The position numbers and the translations under genes are program-made. The notes under the pieces were generated by a model. The model did no database searches. It had not been told where the DNA came from and saw only the letters and a list, made by a program, of their open reading frames with translations. A stretch of 64,000 bases of DNA from Zunongwangia profunda SM-A87 (GTDB lineage: Bacteria > Bacteroidota > Bacteroidia > Flavobacteriales > Flavobacteriaceae): the NCBI RefSeq assembly GCF_000023465.1, contig NC_014041.1, positions 2,362,001 through 2,426,000 of the forward strand, written 5' to 3'. Below, in pieces: positions 28,437 through 37,554 of this stretch. Positions within the stretch are counted from its first letter, which is position 1, and each line of letters opens with the position of its first letter.

Positions 28437-29837
28437 TTAATACCCTTCATTTTGACTCAAATTGGGATTTCTCATTCGTTCTTCAGAAGGGATAGGGTAC
28501 CAAATAGCAGTAGGCTTCCAAAAGGGATCCTCTGCAAATACCTCATTGGTCGTACCGGTGCGTTTTACATCTAACCATCGATGTCCCCACTCGGTAAATA
28601 GCTCGCGTTGGCGTTCTTCAGCAATAGATTGTAGTATTGCAGCTTGATCCAGATTAGGAGTGGTTTGGGAGAGTAGGGGAAGTCCCGCTCGCTCCCGAAT
28701 TTGATCTAGATCCTCGAGGGCATTCGAAAGATTGCCTAAGTGTGCTTGGGCTTCAGATCGTATTAAATACTGCTCGGCTAAGCGCATTACCATTGAATAC
28801 TCTTCAATAGGGAATTCGCTGCTACTCCTAATTTTATATTTGTAGGAATAGAAGGCTTCTAAATCAGTATTATAACCTATCCAATGTGTTTTTCGTTGAT
28901 CTTCTTCGGCGAATAAGTTGGGAAATGTTTCCTGTAATTCCAGTCCCGCTAAAAATGAAAATACAGGATCGATGATCAGTAAGTTTCCTTCATTGGTATG
29001 CGAGGTAAAACTGCCTCCTCCACTAGGGGAAATTTGCCAGATGGCTTCATTACTATTCACCAAAAATACCTGGTCAAGATCTTCCAGTAGGCTGTAAATG
29101 GGGGCTTCAATCAATTTACTGCTATAATGTGCAGCATTTTGCCAATCTTCCAAATATAAATACACCCTTGCCAATAAAGCACTGGCAACGAAACTGTTTA
29201 CCTGTGTACGTTCTCCTTCGGTGTAACCTGTTTCAAGGAATTCTTCTGCCAGGGTCAAATCTTCAATAATTTGCTCATAGATATCCGCCATTGGCGTTCT
29301 TTCAGCGACTTGGTTTTTATTATAGTCGGTGCTAAGCAGTAAAGGTACCTCTTCGTACAAGTTCACCAGATAGAAATACGTAAATGCCCGAATAAAACTA
29401 GCTTCGCCCTGAAGTCGGTGACTTAATTCCGGTGTTAGTCCATTGGAATTTTCTAAACCTTCTAAGAGCGAATTAGCCATATAGATTATATTATAGGCAC
29501 TAGACCATATATTTAAATTGCCACTGTTGTCGGGTTGGAGGTCGTGCTGTTCAAATTGCAAACGCTCGATGTTGGAGTCGTAAATATTGTGGAGGAGCCC
29601 ACCCGATAATCCTCCCAGTATGGTCACACTGTTTCGCTGACCATTGGCGAAGGCCGATAGGAATAATTGGTTATAGATTCCCGTCATAGCGCTTTGCGCT
29701 GTCTCATCCTTTTCAAAGACAACCTCGCGAACCATTTTATTATTGGGAGCATCTACTGCTACAAAATCTTCGCAGGAGTAACAGATTGCCGTGATCATTA
29801 CTAGGGATACGACGGATTTTATATGATATCTTTTCAT
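28437..29837 (-). CDS. SusD/RagB-family substrate-binding lipoprotein
   Basis: 466 residues. Lipoprotein signal (ICYSCEDF, lipid on Cys22) and the SusD plan: N-terminal SusD-like domain with TPR helices (LQGEASFIRAFTYFYLVNLY), and C-terminal RagB_SusD part ending RQRELFTEWGHRWLDVKRTG and MRNPNLSQNEGY, the standard SusD tail. Sits as a lid on the SusC channel. The partner peptidase suggests peptide rather than glycan cargo, as in RagAB. Confidence 0.95.
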   Translation of the reverse strand: MKRYHIKSVVSLVMITAICYSCEDFVAVDAPNNKMVREVVFEKDETAQSAMTGIYNQLFLSAFANGQRNSVTILGGLSGGLLHNIYDSNIERLQFEQHDLQPDNSGNLNIWSSAYNIIYMANSLLEGLENSNGLTPELSHRLQGEASFIRAFTYFYLVNLYEEVPLLLSTDYNKNQVAERTPMADIYEQIIEDLTLAEEFLETGYTEGERTQVNSFVASALLARVYLYLEDWQNAAHYSSKLIEAPIYSLLEDLDQVFLVNSNEAIWQISPSGGGSFTSHTNEGNLLIIDPVFSFLAGLELQETFPNLFAEEDQRKTHWIGYNTDLEAFYSYKYKIRSSSEFPIEEYSMVMRLAEQYLIRSEAQAHLGNLSNALEDLDQIRERAGLPLLSQTTPNLDQAAILQSIAEERQRELFTEWGHRWLDVKRTGTTNEVFAEDPFWKPTAIWYPIPSEERMRNPNLSQNEGY

Positions 29838-29848
29838 AATGCTATTTT

Positions 29849-32836
29849 TTAAAGGTTAATTTCTATTCCGCCGGTGATGGTTCTTAAATTACCAAGTCCC
29901 AAGCCCGGGCGTTCTGGGTCTAATCCATCATAATCGGTGATGGTGATGAGGTTCTGGCCGTGTAGAAAAAGTTGCATTTGTTTGAGGCCTAGTTTTGTCA
30001 CCAAGTTTTTAGGGAATTTAAAGGCAAGCGATAAGGTCTTTAAACGGAAGTACGAAGCATCCCTAATAGGAAAGCTGGTATTTAAAACGCGATTATAAGC
30101 AGTACTCGCCGCAACGGTTTGGGAGATTTGTTGATAGGGGCTATCATTACCTTCCAGACGTGATAATATCATCCGGTTAGCATTTCTAATAGCCCCTGCA
30201 CTAAAAGAAGTGATGCGTCCTTCCTGCTTTACAAATTCCCATAAAAATTGCAGGGAAAAACCTTTATATGTGAGTTGATTACTTAATCCCCCGTAAAACG
30301 ACCGGTTGTTATCTTGAATGCTATTTCGGTCTTGATAATCATAAGAACCGTCCCCATTGCTATCTTCCACGGTATAGAATCCGGTTTCCGGGTCTATACC
30401 GGTATAGTTATACAATAGGGAAATATTGAGGGGATGGCCTACCCGATATGTATTGGCGTAGGGAGATTGCTCGATGTCCGGATAGCTAAGCAGTTCATTC
30501 TTGGGAAGGCTGATATTAAATGACGTCTGCCAACGGAAATCCCTACCATTAAAATTTTGGCTGGTCCATTCTATTTCCCAACCTCGGTTTTCTACGGTAG
30601 CCGGTAAATTGGCCTGAACCGAGGTAAAACCTGTTAGATAAGGTAGAGGATAGCCCACCAACTGATTAGAAGAGCGGTTACGGTAGTAACTTATTCCTAA
30701 CCGCAGGCGGTCTTTTAAAAAACCTAGCTCCATCCCGCCTTCCAGTTTTTTGTTAATCTCCCAAGAGTAGTTAGGGTTAGCTAGTCCGGTGGGATATAAT
30801 CCACCGGCAGCAATGGTAGCTTCATAAGCATCCAGATACCCATAATCGCCAATTTGGTCATTTCCCGTTGTTCCATAACTGGCTCTTAATTTTCCGAAAC
30901 TTAGAAAAGGGAGGGCATTTTCAATTAACTTTTCATCGCTAAAAATCCAGGCGGCACCAATAGCGCCAAAATTGGTAAAGCGGTTATTTGGCCCAAAGCG
31001 TGAAGAGCCATCCCGTCTACCGGTAAAATTTAAATAATACTTGCGATCCCAATTCAAGCCTATCCTAGAAAATATAGCCGCATAACGATAGGTGGTATTT
31101 TCGCCGCTTGCATTCACGATACTTTCGGCAGCTCCTAAATTTCCGATAAGAGCTTCAGAAGCATAACCAGTTCCCTGAAAGCGTTCTAGCGAGCTGGTAT
31201 TTTCCTGAAAGGTTCCGCCAAGAATGGCGTTAACTGCTAATTTTTCAACCTTTAAGCTATAATGTAGCTGTGGTTCTATAATCCAGGAATCTCGGTAAGA
31301 ATTGATATGGGAAGAGCGATGGTTAAGGGCATCGGCTGGATTATAAGAACGTAAGGGGCGTTTAAGGATTTCCCGTGAATTAAGGTGGGTATATCCCAAA
31401 CTGGTTTTTAGTTCAAGCCCTTCAAATAACTGGTAGGATAGTCCAAGGTTAGTAATAAGGGTATTGGTATTGGTTTCACTGGTATTAAAAAAGCCCGCTA
31501 ATGGATTATCCAACCCGGCATCGCCCCAATCCTGCCAGTTCAACTGGCCATTGTCCTGAAAGATAGCGGGGGCGTTAGGCGGGAGAAATACATTGGATAA
31601 GTTGTAGGAAACCCCGCCGGTAAGCGTATTCACATCGACCCCGTAATTGGTAGATAAATTCAAATTGAACTTTTTGTTTTTAGAATGGTGATTAAGACGA
31701 AAGCTTCCTGTGATTTTGTGATAGTTATAATCCCCGGGATATACGGTACCCTGTGAAAAATAACCTCCGCTCAGCCTAAAAGACGTTTGTTCGCTGCCCC
31801 CAGAATAATCTAGTTTAGCGTTGGTGGTGCGGGAAGTGCCTCCGTAAATAAAATCCTGCCAGTCGGTATAACGTTTCTGATCCCATAATAGTAGATCGTA
31901 AGCATTACGGGCTGTCTTTTCTACACCATCATTTTCAAAAGCCCTATTTCTAACGGCCAAGTATTGCCGAGTGTTTAGAAGATCTAAACGCTCTGAAACT
32001 GTAGCTACTCCCGTATAGTAACGGGCAGTTACTCCTGAAGTAGCAGCAGTTCCCTTTTTTGTGGTGATTAAAACTACTCCGTTTGCTCCGCGTGAGCCGT
32101 AGATAGCCGTAGCATCGGCATCTTTTAAGATCTCTATACTTTTAATATTGGAAACATCAAGACTGTTTAAAGGATCGATACCGGCGGCAGCCATTAAACT
32201 ATTACTCTCGATAGGCGTGGAGTTAATCGGTACGCCATCAATAATGTATAGTGGATAATTTCCTTCTTCCCGAAGGCTATTGGTACCGCGAATCTTGATC
32301 GTGGAGGCCATCCCAGGATGGCTACCGCCAGAGGTAACTTCTACCCCCGCCATTCTACCTTGCAAGGCCTGTAGGGGGCTTACCACTGGTTGTAGTTCGA
32401 TTTCCTCGGCCGTGACTCTCGCAATATTCCCGGTGCGTTCCCGTTCGGTCGTGTTGTAATACCCGGCATTGATCACTACTTCAGATAGTGCATCAGCGTT
32501 TTGTTGTAATTGGATATCACCCTTAAAATCATTAGTGACCACCAGTATTTTGGTGGTATAACCCATAAAAGAGTAGGAGAGCGTATCGCCAATTGCGGCG
32601 GTAATACTATAGCTCCCATCCAGGTTGGTCATTGCTCCCTGGCGGCTGCTTTTAATAAGAATATTCACTCCGGGCAAGGGGAGGCCTTGTTGATCGCTTA
32701 CCGTACCACTGATAAGTTGTTGAAAGACCTTGTGATTTGTTGTTGTGGTACGGGCTTGTACCTGGAATTGTCCCAAAAAATAGAACAATAGGTATAGGGG
32801 CACTGCCCAATGGCAGCACGAATAATTATTTTTCAT
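29849..32836 (-). CDS. SusC/RagA-family TonB-dependent outer-membrane transporter
   Basis: 995 residues. Signal peptide, CarboxypepD_reg-like domain (GTVSDQQGLPLPGVNILIKS), plug with the SusC signature (IEILKDADATAIYGSRGANG) and a 22-strand barrel ending in an aromatic-free but typical GGIEINL. Active import through the outer membrane powered by TonB. First gene of the operon; 11 bases from susD. Its leader holds a strong hairpin (32883-32916). Confidence 0.95.
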   Translation of the reverse strand: MKNNYSCCHWAVPLYLLFYFLGQFQVQARTTTTNHKVFQQLISGTVSDQQGLPLPGVNILIKSSRQGAMTNLDGSYSITAAIGDTLSYSFMGYTTKILVVTNDFKGDIQLQQNADALSEVVINAGYYNTTERERTGNIARVTAEEIELQPVVSPLQALQGRMAGVEVTSGGSHPGMASTIKIRGTNSLREEGNYPLYIIDGVPINSTPIESNSLMAAAGIDPLNSLDVSNIKSIEILKDADATAIYGSRGANGVVLITTKKGTAATSGVTARYYTGVATVSERLDLLNTRQYLAVRNRAFENDGVEKTARNAYDLLLWDQKRYTDWQDFIYGGTSRTTNAKLDYSGGSEQTSFRLSGGYFSQGTVYPGDYNYHKITGSFRLNHHSKNKKFNLNLSTNYGVDVNTLTGGVSYNLSNVFLPPNAPAIFQDNGQLNWQDWGDAGLDNPLAGFFNTSETNTNTLITNLGLSYQLFEGLELKTSLGYTHLNSREILKRPLRSYNPADALNHRSSHINSYRDSWIIEPQLHYSLKVEKLAVNAILGGTFQENTSSLERFQGTGYASEALIGNLGAAESIVNASGENTTYRYAAIFSRIGLNWDRKYYLNFTGRRDGSSRFGPNNRFTNFGAIGAAWIFSDEKLIENALPFLSFGKLRASYGTTGNDQIGDYGYLDAYEATIAAGGLYPTGLANPNYSWEINKKLEGGMELGFLKDRLRLGISYYRNRSSNQLVGYPLPYLTGFTSVQANLPATVENRGWEIEWTSQNFNGRDFRWQTSFNISLPKNELLSYPDIEQSPYANTYRVGHPLNISLLYNYTGIDPETGFYTVEDSNGDGSYDYQDRNSIQDNNRSFYGGLSNQLTYKGFSLQFLWEFVKQEGRITSFSAGAIRNANRMILSRLEGNDSPYQQISQTVAASTAYNRVLNTSFPIRDASYFRLKTLSLAFKFPKNLVTKLGLKQMQLFLHGQNLITITDYDGLDPERPGLGLGNLRTITGGIEINL

Positions 32837-32882
32837 AATTTTGCTGTGGTTTGTGGTTACTTAATAGTTTAGCAAGCCATAG

Positions 32883-32921
32883 CCTTCCCCAACGGACTCC
32901 AATCGCGCGGGGAAGGTTTTT
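32883..32921. promoter_or_regulatory. strong hairpin in susC leader
   Basis: Stem CCTTCCCC/GGGGAAGG around an 18-base loop. On the plus strand it is followed by TTTTT, so it looks like a terminator reading away from susC; on the minus strand it sits in the susC 5' leader 47 bases before the ATG. A second small hairpin TAGCC/GGCTA lies at 32930-32942. It may insulate susC from antisense transcription or regulate it. Confidence 0.5.
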
Positions 32922-33024
32922 GACTTTTTAGCCTTAGGCTAACTCAAATGTGTGGTTTTGTTTCTTCTTATAGCTATTGGTTTTAAGGGTTATATTAATA
33001 GTTTACATTTTCTAGTTGCGTTGA

Positions 33025-33066
33025 GGTCACTGAGTGATTTCGTAGAAATCTTATCGAAGTGCCCGG
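33025..33066. repeat. dispersed repeat, copy 1
   Basis: Starts GGTCACTGAGTGATTTCG, contains the hairpin GATTTCGTAGAAATC and ends TATCGAAGTGCCCGG. Almost identical to the copy at 33217-33257 (one substitution, one extra C). Similar elements built on CACTGAG/CGAAGTG are scattered in flavobacterial intergenic regions. Confidence 0.8.
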
Positions 33067-33092
33067 TATTTTGATGCTGTAACTTGTTCGTC

Positions 33093-33114
33093 ATTCCGGG
33101 CCCCGACCCGGAAT
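33093..33114. repeat. inverted repeat, BIME-like
   Basis: ATTCCGGG and CCCGGAAT separated by six bases within GTCATTCCGGG...CTCAT, a common intergenic palindromic element type in flavobacteria. Confidence 0.65.
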
Positions 33115-33216
33115 CTCATCCAGCTTGGTGCTTTTCAGTATTCTTTTTTTAATTTACCACTATGGCTTCGATTCATTTTTCTCTTGAAAAATCACTCAGC
33201 CGCCGTTATCATTGTA

Positions 33217-33257
33217 GGTCACTGAGTGATTTCGTAGAAATCGTATCGAAGTGCCGG
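33217..33257. repeat. dispersed repeat, copy 2
   Basis: Second copy of the element at 33025-33066, same orientation, about 190 bases apart. The intervening and following sequence (32840-33580) has no gene that I can support; it also contains a near-palindrome GGAATTCCCCC/GGGGGAAATTCCC at about 33387-33420. Confidence 0.8.
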
Positions 33258-33582
33258 ATTTTTAGCCGTTAGCTTTTCTCGCTTCTAACAGCGTAGTGGT
33301 CTATCATCTATTTTCAAATTTCTAACGTTCCTTCATTGGCATTTAATTTTAAAAGTTTCTATACGGCATTTTATTACTACCCAATAGAATTCCCCCTTTT
33401 GGGGTTAGGGGGAAATTCCCACCCCTCACCACAGCAAAACGTAGGGTTGGCTGTGGTTTCCCGGACTAGCCGAATGGCATATCCTAACAATTTTTTATTA
33501 AAACTTTTCACGGTATTATAACTGTGAAAAATTGCGATTCTAGTTTTAAATAGGAAGCTTGCTAAGAATTTAAGGATAGAGT

Positions 33583-33768
33583 CTAACAAAAAAGAGACGT
33601 GAAGACTCAACTTATTGCCCTCAAGGTACTGGTATACCATACACGCAAATAAGTGAACCCACGTCTCCATAGACGTGAGCATTTGCACTTATCATCTCGC
33701 GTGTAAAAATTACCAGTTTTTGAGGACGAGATTCAAAGCGAATGCTTCTAATATTTTATATTAAGAAG
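33583..33768 (-). ncRNA. candidate rod-shaped structured RNA (6S-like?)
   Basis: On the minus strand, six stems nest in register around one apical loop (33667-33670): CCTCAA/TTGAGG (33720-33725 with 33619-33624), ACTGGTA/TACCAGT, TACACGC/GCGTGTA, ATAAGTG/CACTTAT and CACGTCT/AGACGTG, separated by short internal loops, forming a ~107-base rod. A TATATTTG box lies just upstream (33775-33782) and a six-T run (33588-33593) ends the transcript. The 3' CACGTCTC before the T run can pair with GAGACGTG used in the rod, giving an alternative terminator fold with a second internal stem (CTTATTTGC/GCAATAAG). No gene follows on this strand before susC's start region, so it is probably an independent RNA. 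A 6S-type RNA fits the shape and size; family is not proven. Confidence 0.6.
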
Positions 33769-33774
33769 TAATCG

Positions 33775-33782
33775 CAAATATA
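33775..33782 (-). promoter_or_regulatory. -7 box for the candidate ncRNA
   Basis: Minus strand TATATTTG, matching TAnnTTTG. A second TATATTTG lies 19 bases further upstream (about 33794-33801). No TTG stands at the ideal 19-base distance. Confidence 0.5.
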
Positions 33783-33866
33783 ACAATACGAACCAAATAT
33801 AATAAAATTTTATAAAGTAGTCCAAATGGCTTACTTATTTTTTGTGACCTTTTTGGAAATTGTGGT

Positions 33867-34148
33867 ATGGCAGAACTTTCACAAGAAAATATAATCCTTG
33901 CAAATAAGATAGCGACTAGAATGAAAAATCTTCGCGAGCAGAAAACTGGTCCCAAAAAAATGGATTTTGTAAGAAAATATAATGTAGAAAAACAAACAAT
34001 TAATCGGTGGGAAAGTCATATAAAGCTAAATGTAAAAACAGGAGAAAAAAAGGGTAGGGGAATAACTATTTATTCAATAGAGGATTTCTGTAAACTAGTG
34101 GGAATAACTCTTACAGAATTCTTCGATGACGACTTATTTAGAGAGTAA
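33867..34148 (+). CDS. XRE-family helix-turn-helix regulator
   Basis: 93 residues. HTH_3-type fold: ILANKIATRMKNLREQKTG, then DFVRKYNVEKQTINRWESH as the helix-turn-helix, and a C-terminal helix with SIEDFCKLVGITLTEFF. The turn is interrupted by an extra segment (LNVKTGEKKGRG). It is 195 bases upstream of the SIR2-HerA pair in the same orientation and is the likely regulator of that defence operon. Confidence 0.82.
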   Translation: MAELSQENIILANKIATRMKNLREQKTGPKKMDFVRKYNVEKQTINRWESHIKLNVKTGEKKGRGITIYSIEDFCKLVGITLTEFFDDDLFRE

Positions 34149-34302
34149 TTAATTGCTTATTTTATGGGAAACCGTAAATGGTTTAGATGGTTTTTTTGTG
34201 GTTCAATATTTAAGATATTATACTTCTCTTGTATTTTATACGAGAAAGGATGATTTTTCAAATAATGAATCTGGTTTCTCCCTGACAAGGAAGGTACCAA
34301 GG

Positions 34303-34310
34303 TACTTTTG
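34303..34310 (+). promoter_or_regulatory. candidate -7 box of the SIR2-HerA operon
   Basis: TACTTTTG fits TAnnTTTG, 33 bases before the SIR2 start. It overlaps a short direct repeat AAGGTAC-C-AAGGTAC (34290-34306), a possible operator for the XRE protein. No TTG at the ideal upstream distance. Confidence 0.35.
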
Positions 34311-34343
34311 TTAATATTCTAAACTACAAACAAATAGTCAAAA

Positions 34344-35612
34344 ATGGAAGAAGAAATATGGAAATACATTCTCTTGAATGGAAAAACAAATCAGCTTAAA
34401 GTAAAAAATCCAGTTTACGAAAAAGGAGAATTAAAATCCATTGATGACTTAAAGCCTTTCAATAAAAAAGATGATGAAGGTAATCCAGTTAAGCCAACTT
34501 TAGCAGATGCCAACAGCGAGAAAAGAAATATTTATAAAGAATTTTTCAAAAAGCCATTTAAAAATTTACTTGTTTTGTCGGGAGCTGGTTCTTCTATGGA
34601 TGTAGGCGGACTTTCAATGTGGCAACTTTGGAAAGAAACGGAAAAGAAATATAAAATCGATAAAAAGGAAAATAAACCAGAAATTGACGGTTTTAAAATT
34701 ATAAGAGAAGCTGTAAAGTTTGATTCAGAAGAAAAAAACCTAGAATCATTGCTTTCCCATATTGAAGGCTATAGTAAATTCGTTAAGGACGTAGAAATAG
34801 AAATTGGAGGTGTTAAGAAACAACTAACTGTCATTAAAGGTGAAATTTTTAAGTTAATACAAGATAAATGCACTATTCCTGCACCTTCAGATAATTTTCC
34901 CCATAAAACATTTTTAGAAAAATTATTACAGCGCAAACAAACTAATCCAAGAATTAAAATATTCACACTTAACTATGACTTATTATTCGAATATGCTGCT
35001 ACAGAAGTCAATGCTATAGTTGTTGACGGGTTCTCTTTTACATTTCCAAGAACATTTAGTGGCAGATATTTCGACTATGATATTGTTCAAAGAGAAGGAA
35101 GTAAATTAAAGGAAGAGGATAACTTTATTCAACGGGTTTTTCACCTTCATAAATTGCACGGTTCATTAAACTGGGAACGTGTTGATTCGGATCAAAAGGT
35201 TATAATAAATAATAATGCAAGCAAACCATTAATGGTTTATCCACGAGAAGCGAAATATGAGGATTCTTATGGTCAGCCATTTTTTGAAATGATGGCTAGA
35301 TTCCAAAAAAATTTAAGAAAGAATAATGACACTTTATTAATATGCATAGGTTATAGTTTTAATGATAAACATATCAATGCAGCTATTGAAGAAGCGTTAA
35401 ATCAAAACCCAGGATTTAGACTTGCTTCAATTGACCCAGGTTTTGAATCTGATAATATTTCTCCATCATTGAATGAGATTAAAAAAGTAGCTAAAGAATC
35501 TGAAAGGATTCTATTAACCTCGGAATCTTTTACTGAATTTGCTAAACACTATCCAGAAATAAAAACCTATGAGAATTTTAATCAACAAGCGATAAATTTA
35601 AATAATGGATAG
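34344..35612 (+). CDS. SIR2-domain defence effector (NADase-type)
   Basis: 422 residues. Rossmann-type NAD-binding start LLVLSGAGSSMDVGG (GAGSS at 80-84), the Asn-x-Asp motif in FTLNYDLLFEYA (Asn210, Asp212) and the catalytic His in HKLHGSLNWE (His272). A further conserved strand CIGYSFNDKHI is near residue 335. Such SIR2 proteins in defence systems cleave NAD+ upon phage infection. The 3' end overlaps the HerA gene by 8 bases, so the two are translated together. Together they match the known SIR2-HerA (Nezha) anti-phage system. Confidence 0.93.
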   Translation: MEEEIWKYILLNGKTNQLKVKNPVYEKGELKSIDDLKPFNKKDDEGNPVKPTLADANSEKRNIYKEFFKKPFKNLLVLSGAGSSMDVGGLSMWQLWKETEKKYKIDKKENKPEIDGFKIIREAVKFDSEEKNLESLLSHIEGYSKFVKDVEIEIGGVKKQLTVIKGEIFKLIQDKCTIPAPSDNFPHKTFLEKLLQRKQTNPRIKIFTLNYDLLFEYAATEVNAIVVDGFSFTFPRTFSGRYFDYDIVQREGSKLKEEDNFIQRVFHLHKLHGSLNWERVDSDQKVIINNNASKPLMVYPREAKYEDSYGQPFFEMMARFQKNLRKNNDTLLICIGYSFNDKHINAAIEEALNQNPGFRLASIDPGFESDNISPSLNEIKKVAKESERILLTSESFTEFAKHYPEIKTYENFNQQAINLNNG

Positions 35613-37320
35613 TAAAAAAATTAATCCATTTAGACACGAGTACTTTCTTGGTTACGTAAATCAAGTTCTTCCTCAATATGTAAAAGTTCATTTTCCTTCA
35701 TCTGTTTTATTAAATGGGTTTACTCATTATGGAAAAGAATTTAATGGTGGTTTAGTTGGTAGTTTTGTTGTAATAGAAGGAAGTAAATATGGATTTTTAG
35801 GAAGAATAACTGAATTATTACTTCCGGAATCAGAAAGACTTTCATTAAGTGAAAAAGCATTTCAAACTAGTGATTTTCACCCTTCAGGTAAAATAGAAAT
35901 ACTTTTATCCTTTGATTTATACGAACCATTAACAGTAAAAAAGGGATTAACAACTTATCCAAATATTGGAGCTAAAGTTTTTGTGAGTTCGGGGGATTTA
36001 GTTCAAGAATATATGTCGAGATTTGGTCTTAAAAATGGAGAGAAGAATACTCAAACAATCAATTTGGGTCATTTAGTTTCAAGTCCAAGTATTGATGTAA
36101 AAGTTAATTTGCAATCAATTTTTGGTAGACATTGCGCTGTTGTAGGAACAACAGGAGGAGGAAAAAGTTTTACTGTAAGTAAACTTATTGAGGCTTTAAT
36201 TGAAACTGATAATAAAGCAATTTTAATAGATGCAACAGGAGAATATAATGGAAAATATTGTAGTATTAAGAATGTAAATATTGGAGAGGGAGAAAGTGTT
36301 TTTCATTATTCTCAGCTAACAATCGACGATTTATTCTTTATGCTAAAACCTTCACCTAGAACTCAGACACCTAAGCTAATGGAGGCAATTAGGTCATTGA
36401 AAATCTCAGCATTAAATAAAGGAAAAAAACTAAAGCATTATAATGATGAGATCGTGATCGATGAAGGCATTATAAAAAAAGTTAATTCTCCTAAAAAGCC
36501 TTATGAAGTTTTTTACTATCGTAATATTTCTGAAATAGAAAATGGCCTTGCAGATTTTGATTTCACAAAGCTTGCTAAACAAATAACAGAAGAATGCGTT
36601 TTTGACAATGGAAATGTTTGGGGGCCAGTTTCAACGAACGATGTTTCATATTGTGTAAGCTTAATTTCAAGAGTTACAAACTTAGGTAATACACCAGAAC
36701 TTAATCAAGTGTTTGGATTTCAAGAGGATAAAAAGGATAATGATATAACTGATTTAATTGATGAATTTATATCTGATGGTAATAAAGATTGTAAACTTTT
36801 AAGATTAAACTTAAAAGACGTTAAGTATGATTTTCAGGTAAGAGAAACATTAGTTAATGCCGTTGGAAAATATTTATTAAATAAAGCAAGAAATAGAGAA
36901 TTTGAAAATTCACCAGTTGTTGTTTTAATAGACGAAGCACATCAATTTTTGAATAAATCTATCAAAGATGAATACTTTGAATCCAAACCATTAGATGCAT
37001 TTGATTCTATAGCGAAAGAATGTAGAAAATATGGCTTGTTTTTATGCATTGCCACTCAAATGCCAAGAGATATTCCTAAGGGTACTTTAAGTCAAATGGG
37101 AACTTTTATAGTCCATAGATTAATAAATTTTAATGATAAAGAAGCTATTAGTAATGCTTGTAGTACTGCTAATAAGAATACATTGGATTTCTTGCCAATT
37201 CTCGGAGAAGGAGAAGCAGTTGTAACTGGTGTAGATTTTCCAATGCCTATCATTATGAAATTTGAAAAACCAATAGAAGAACCAAATTCAGAAACACCAA
37301 AATTGAAATTAAATGGATAG
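35605..37320 (+). CDS. herA: HerA-like hexameric ATPase of SIR2-HerA system
   Basis: 571 residues. N-terminal beta-rich HAS-barrel region (about 10-130), Walker A VVGTTGGGKSFTVSKL (Thr/Gly-rich loop 181-189), Walker B VVVLIDEAHQFL (Asp443, Glu444) and ATQMPRDIPKGTLSQMG (sensor region), then the C-terminal HerA end. In published SIR2-HerA complexes the HerA hexamer assembles with SIR2 and controls its NADase activity. No nuclease NurA is adjacent, which supports the defence assignment over DNA repair. Confidence 0.93.
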   Translation: MDSKKINPFRHEYFLGYVNQVLPQYVKVHFPSSVLLNGFTHYGKEFNGGLVGSFVVIEGSKYGFLGRITELLLPESERLSLSEKAFQTSDFHPSGKIEILLSFDLYEPLTVKKGLTTYPNIGAKVFVSSGDLVQEYMSRFGLKNGEKNTQTINLGHLVSSPSIDVKVNLQSIFGRHCAVVGTTGGGKSFTVSKLIEALIETDNKAILIDATGEYNGKYCSIKNVNIGEGESVFHYSQLTIDDLFFMLKPSPRTQTPKLMEAIRSLKISALNKGKKLKHYNDEIVIDEGIIKKVNSPKKPYEVFYYRNISEIENGLADFDFTKLAKQITEECVFDNGNVWGPVSTNDVSYCVSLISRVTNLGNTPELNQVFGFQEDKKDNDITDLIDEFISDGNKDCKLLRLNLKDVKYDFQVRETLVNAVGKYLLNKARNREFENSPVVVLIDEAHQFLNKSIKDEYFESKPLDAFDSIAKECRKYGLFLCIATQMPRDIPKGTLSQMGTFIVHRLINFNDKEAISNACSTANKNTLDFLPILGEGEAVVTGVDFPMPIIMKFEKPIEEPNSETPKLKLNG

Positions 37321-37501
37321 TACTACAATTGTATGAATCCAAGTTTGAGTCAAAATTGCTAATAATTTTTAAAAAATATGAGCAAGAGTAGTATACTTTA
37401 AAAAAGTGAAGAAATCCAGATCTAAATATACAACTTTGATAGTTTTTACGGAAAACCGTAATGAGGGTGGAGGGTTTTTAGGTAGATTTATAAAATAAAT
37501 A

Positions 37502-37521
37502 TAACACAACTTGTTGTGTTA
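37502..37521. repeat. perfect palindrome before cassette gene 1
   Basis: TAACACAAC-TT-GTTGTGTTA, 34 bases before the start at 37555. A related palindrome stands before the next gene (38368-38387). Confidence 0.7.
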
Positions 37522-37554
37522 TCCGTACGTTGTAGGTAATTTAAGCTGACCATT

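Noticed and set aside
33377..33688. 103-codon ORF on the minus strand
   Set aside because: It overlaps the rod-shaped RNA and a dispersed near-palindrome; its translation has no domain character, so it is probably non-coding.
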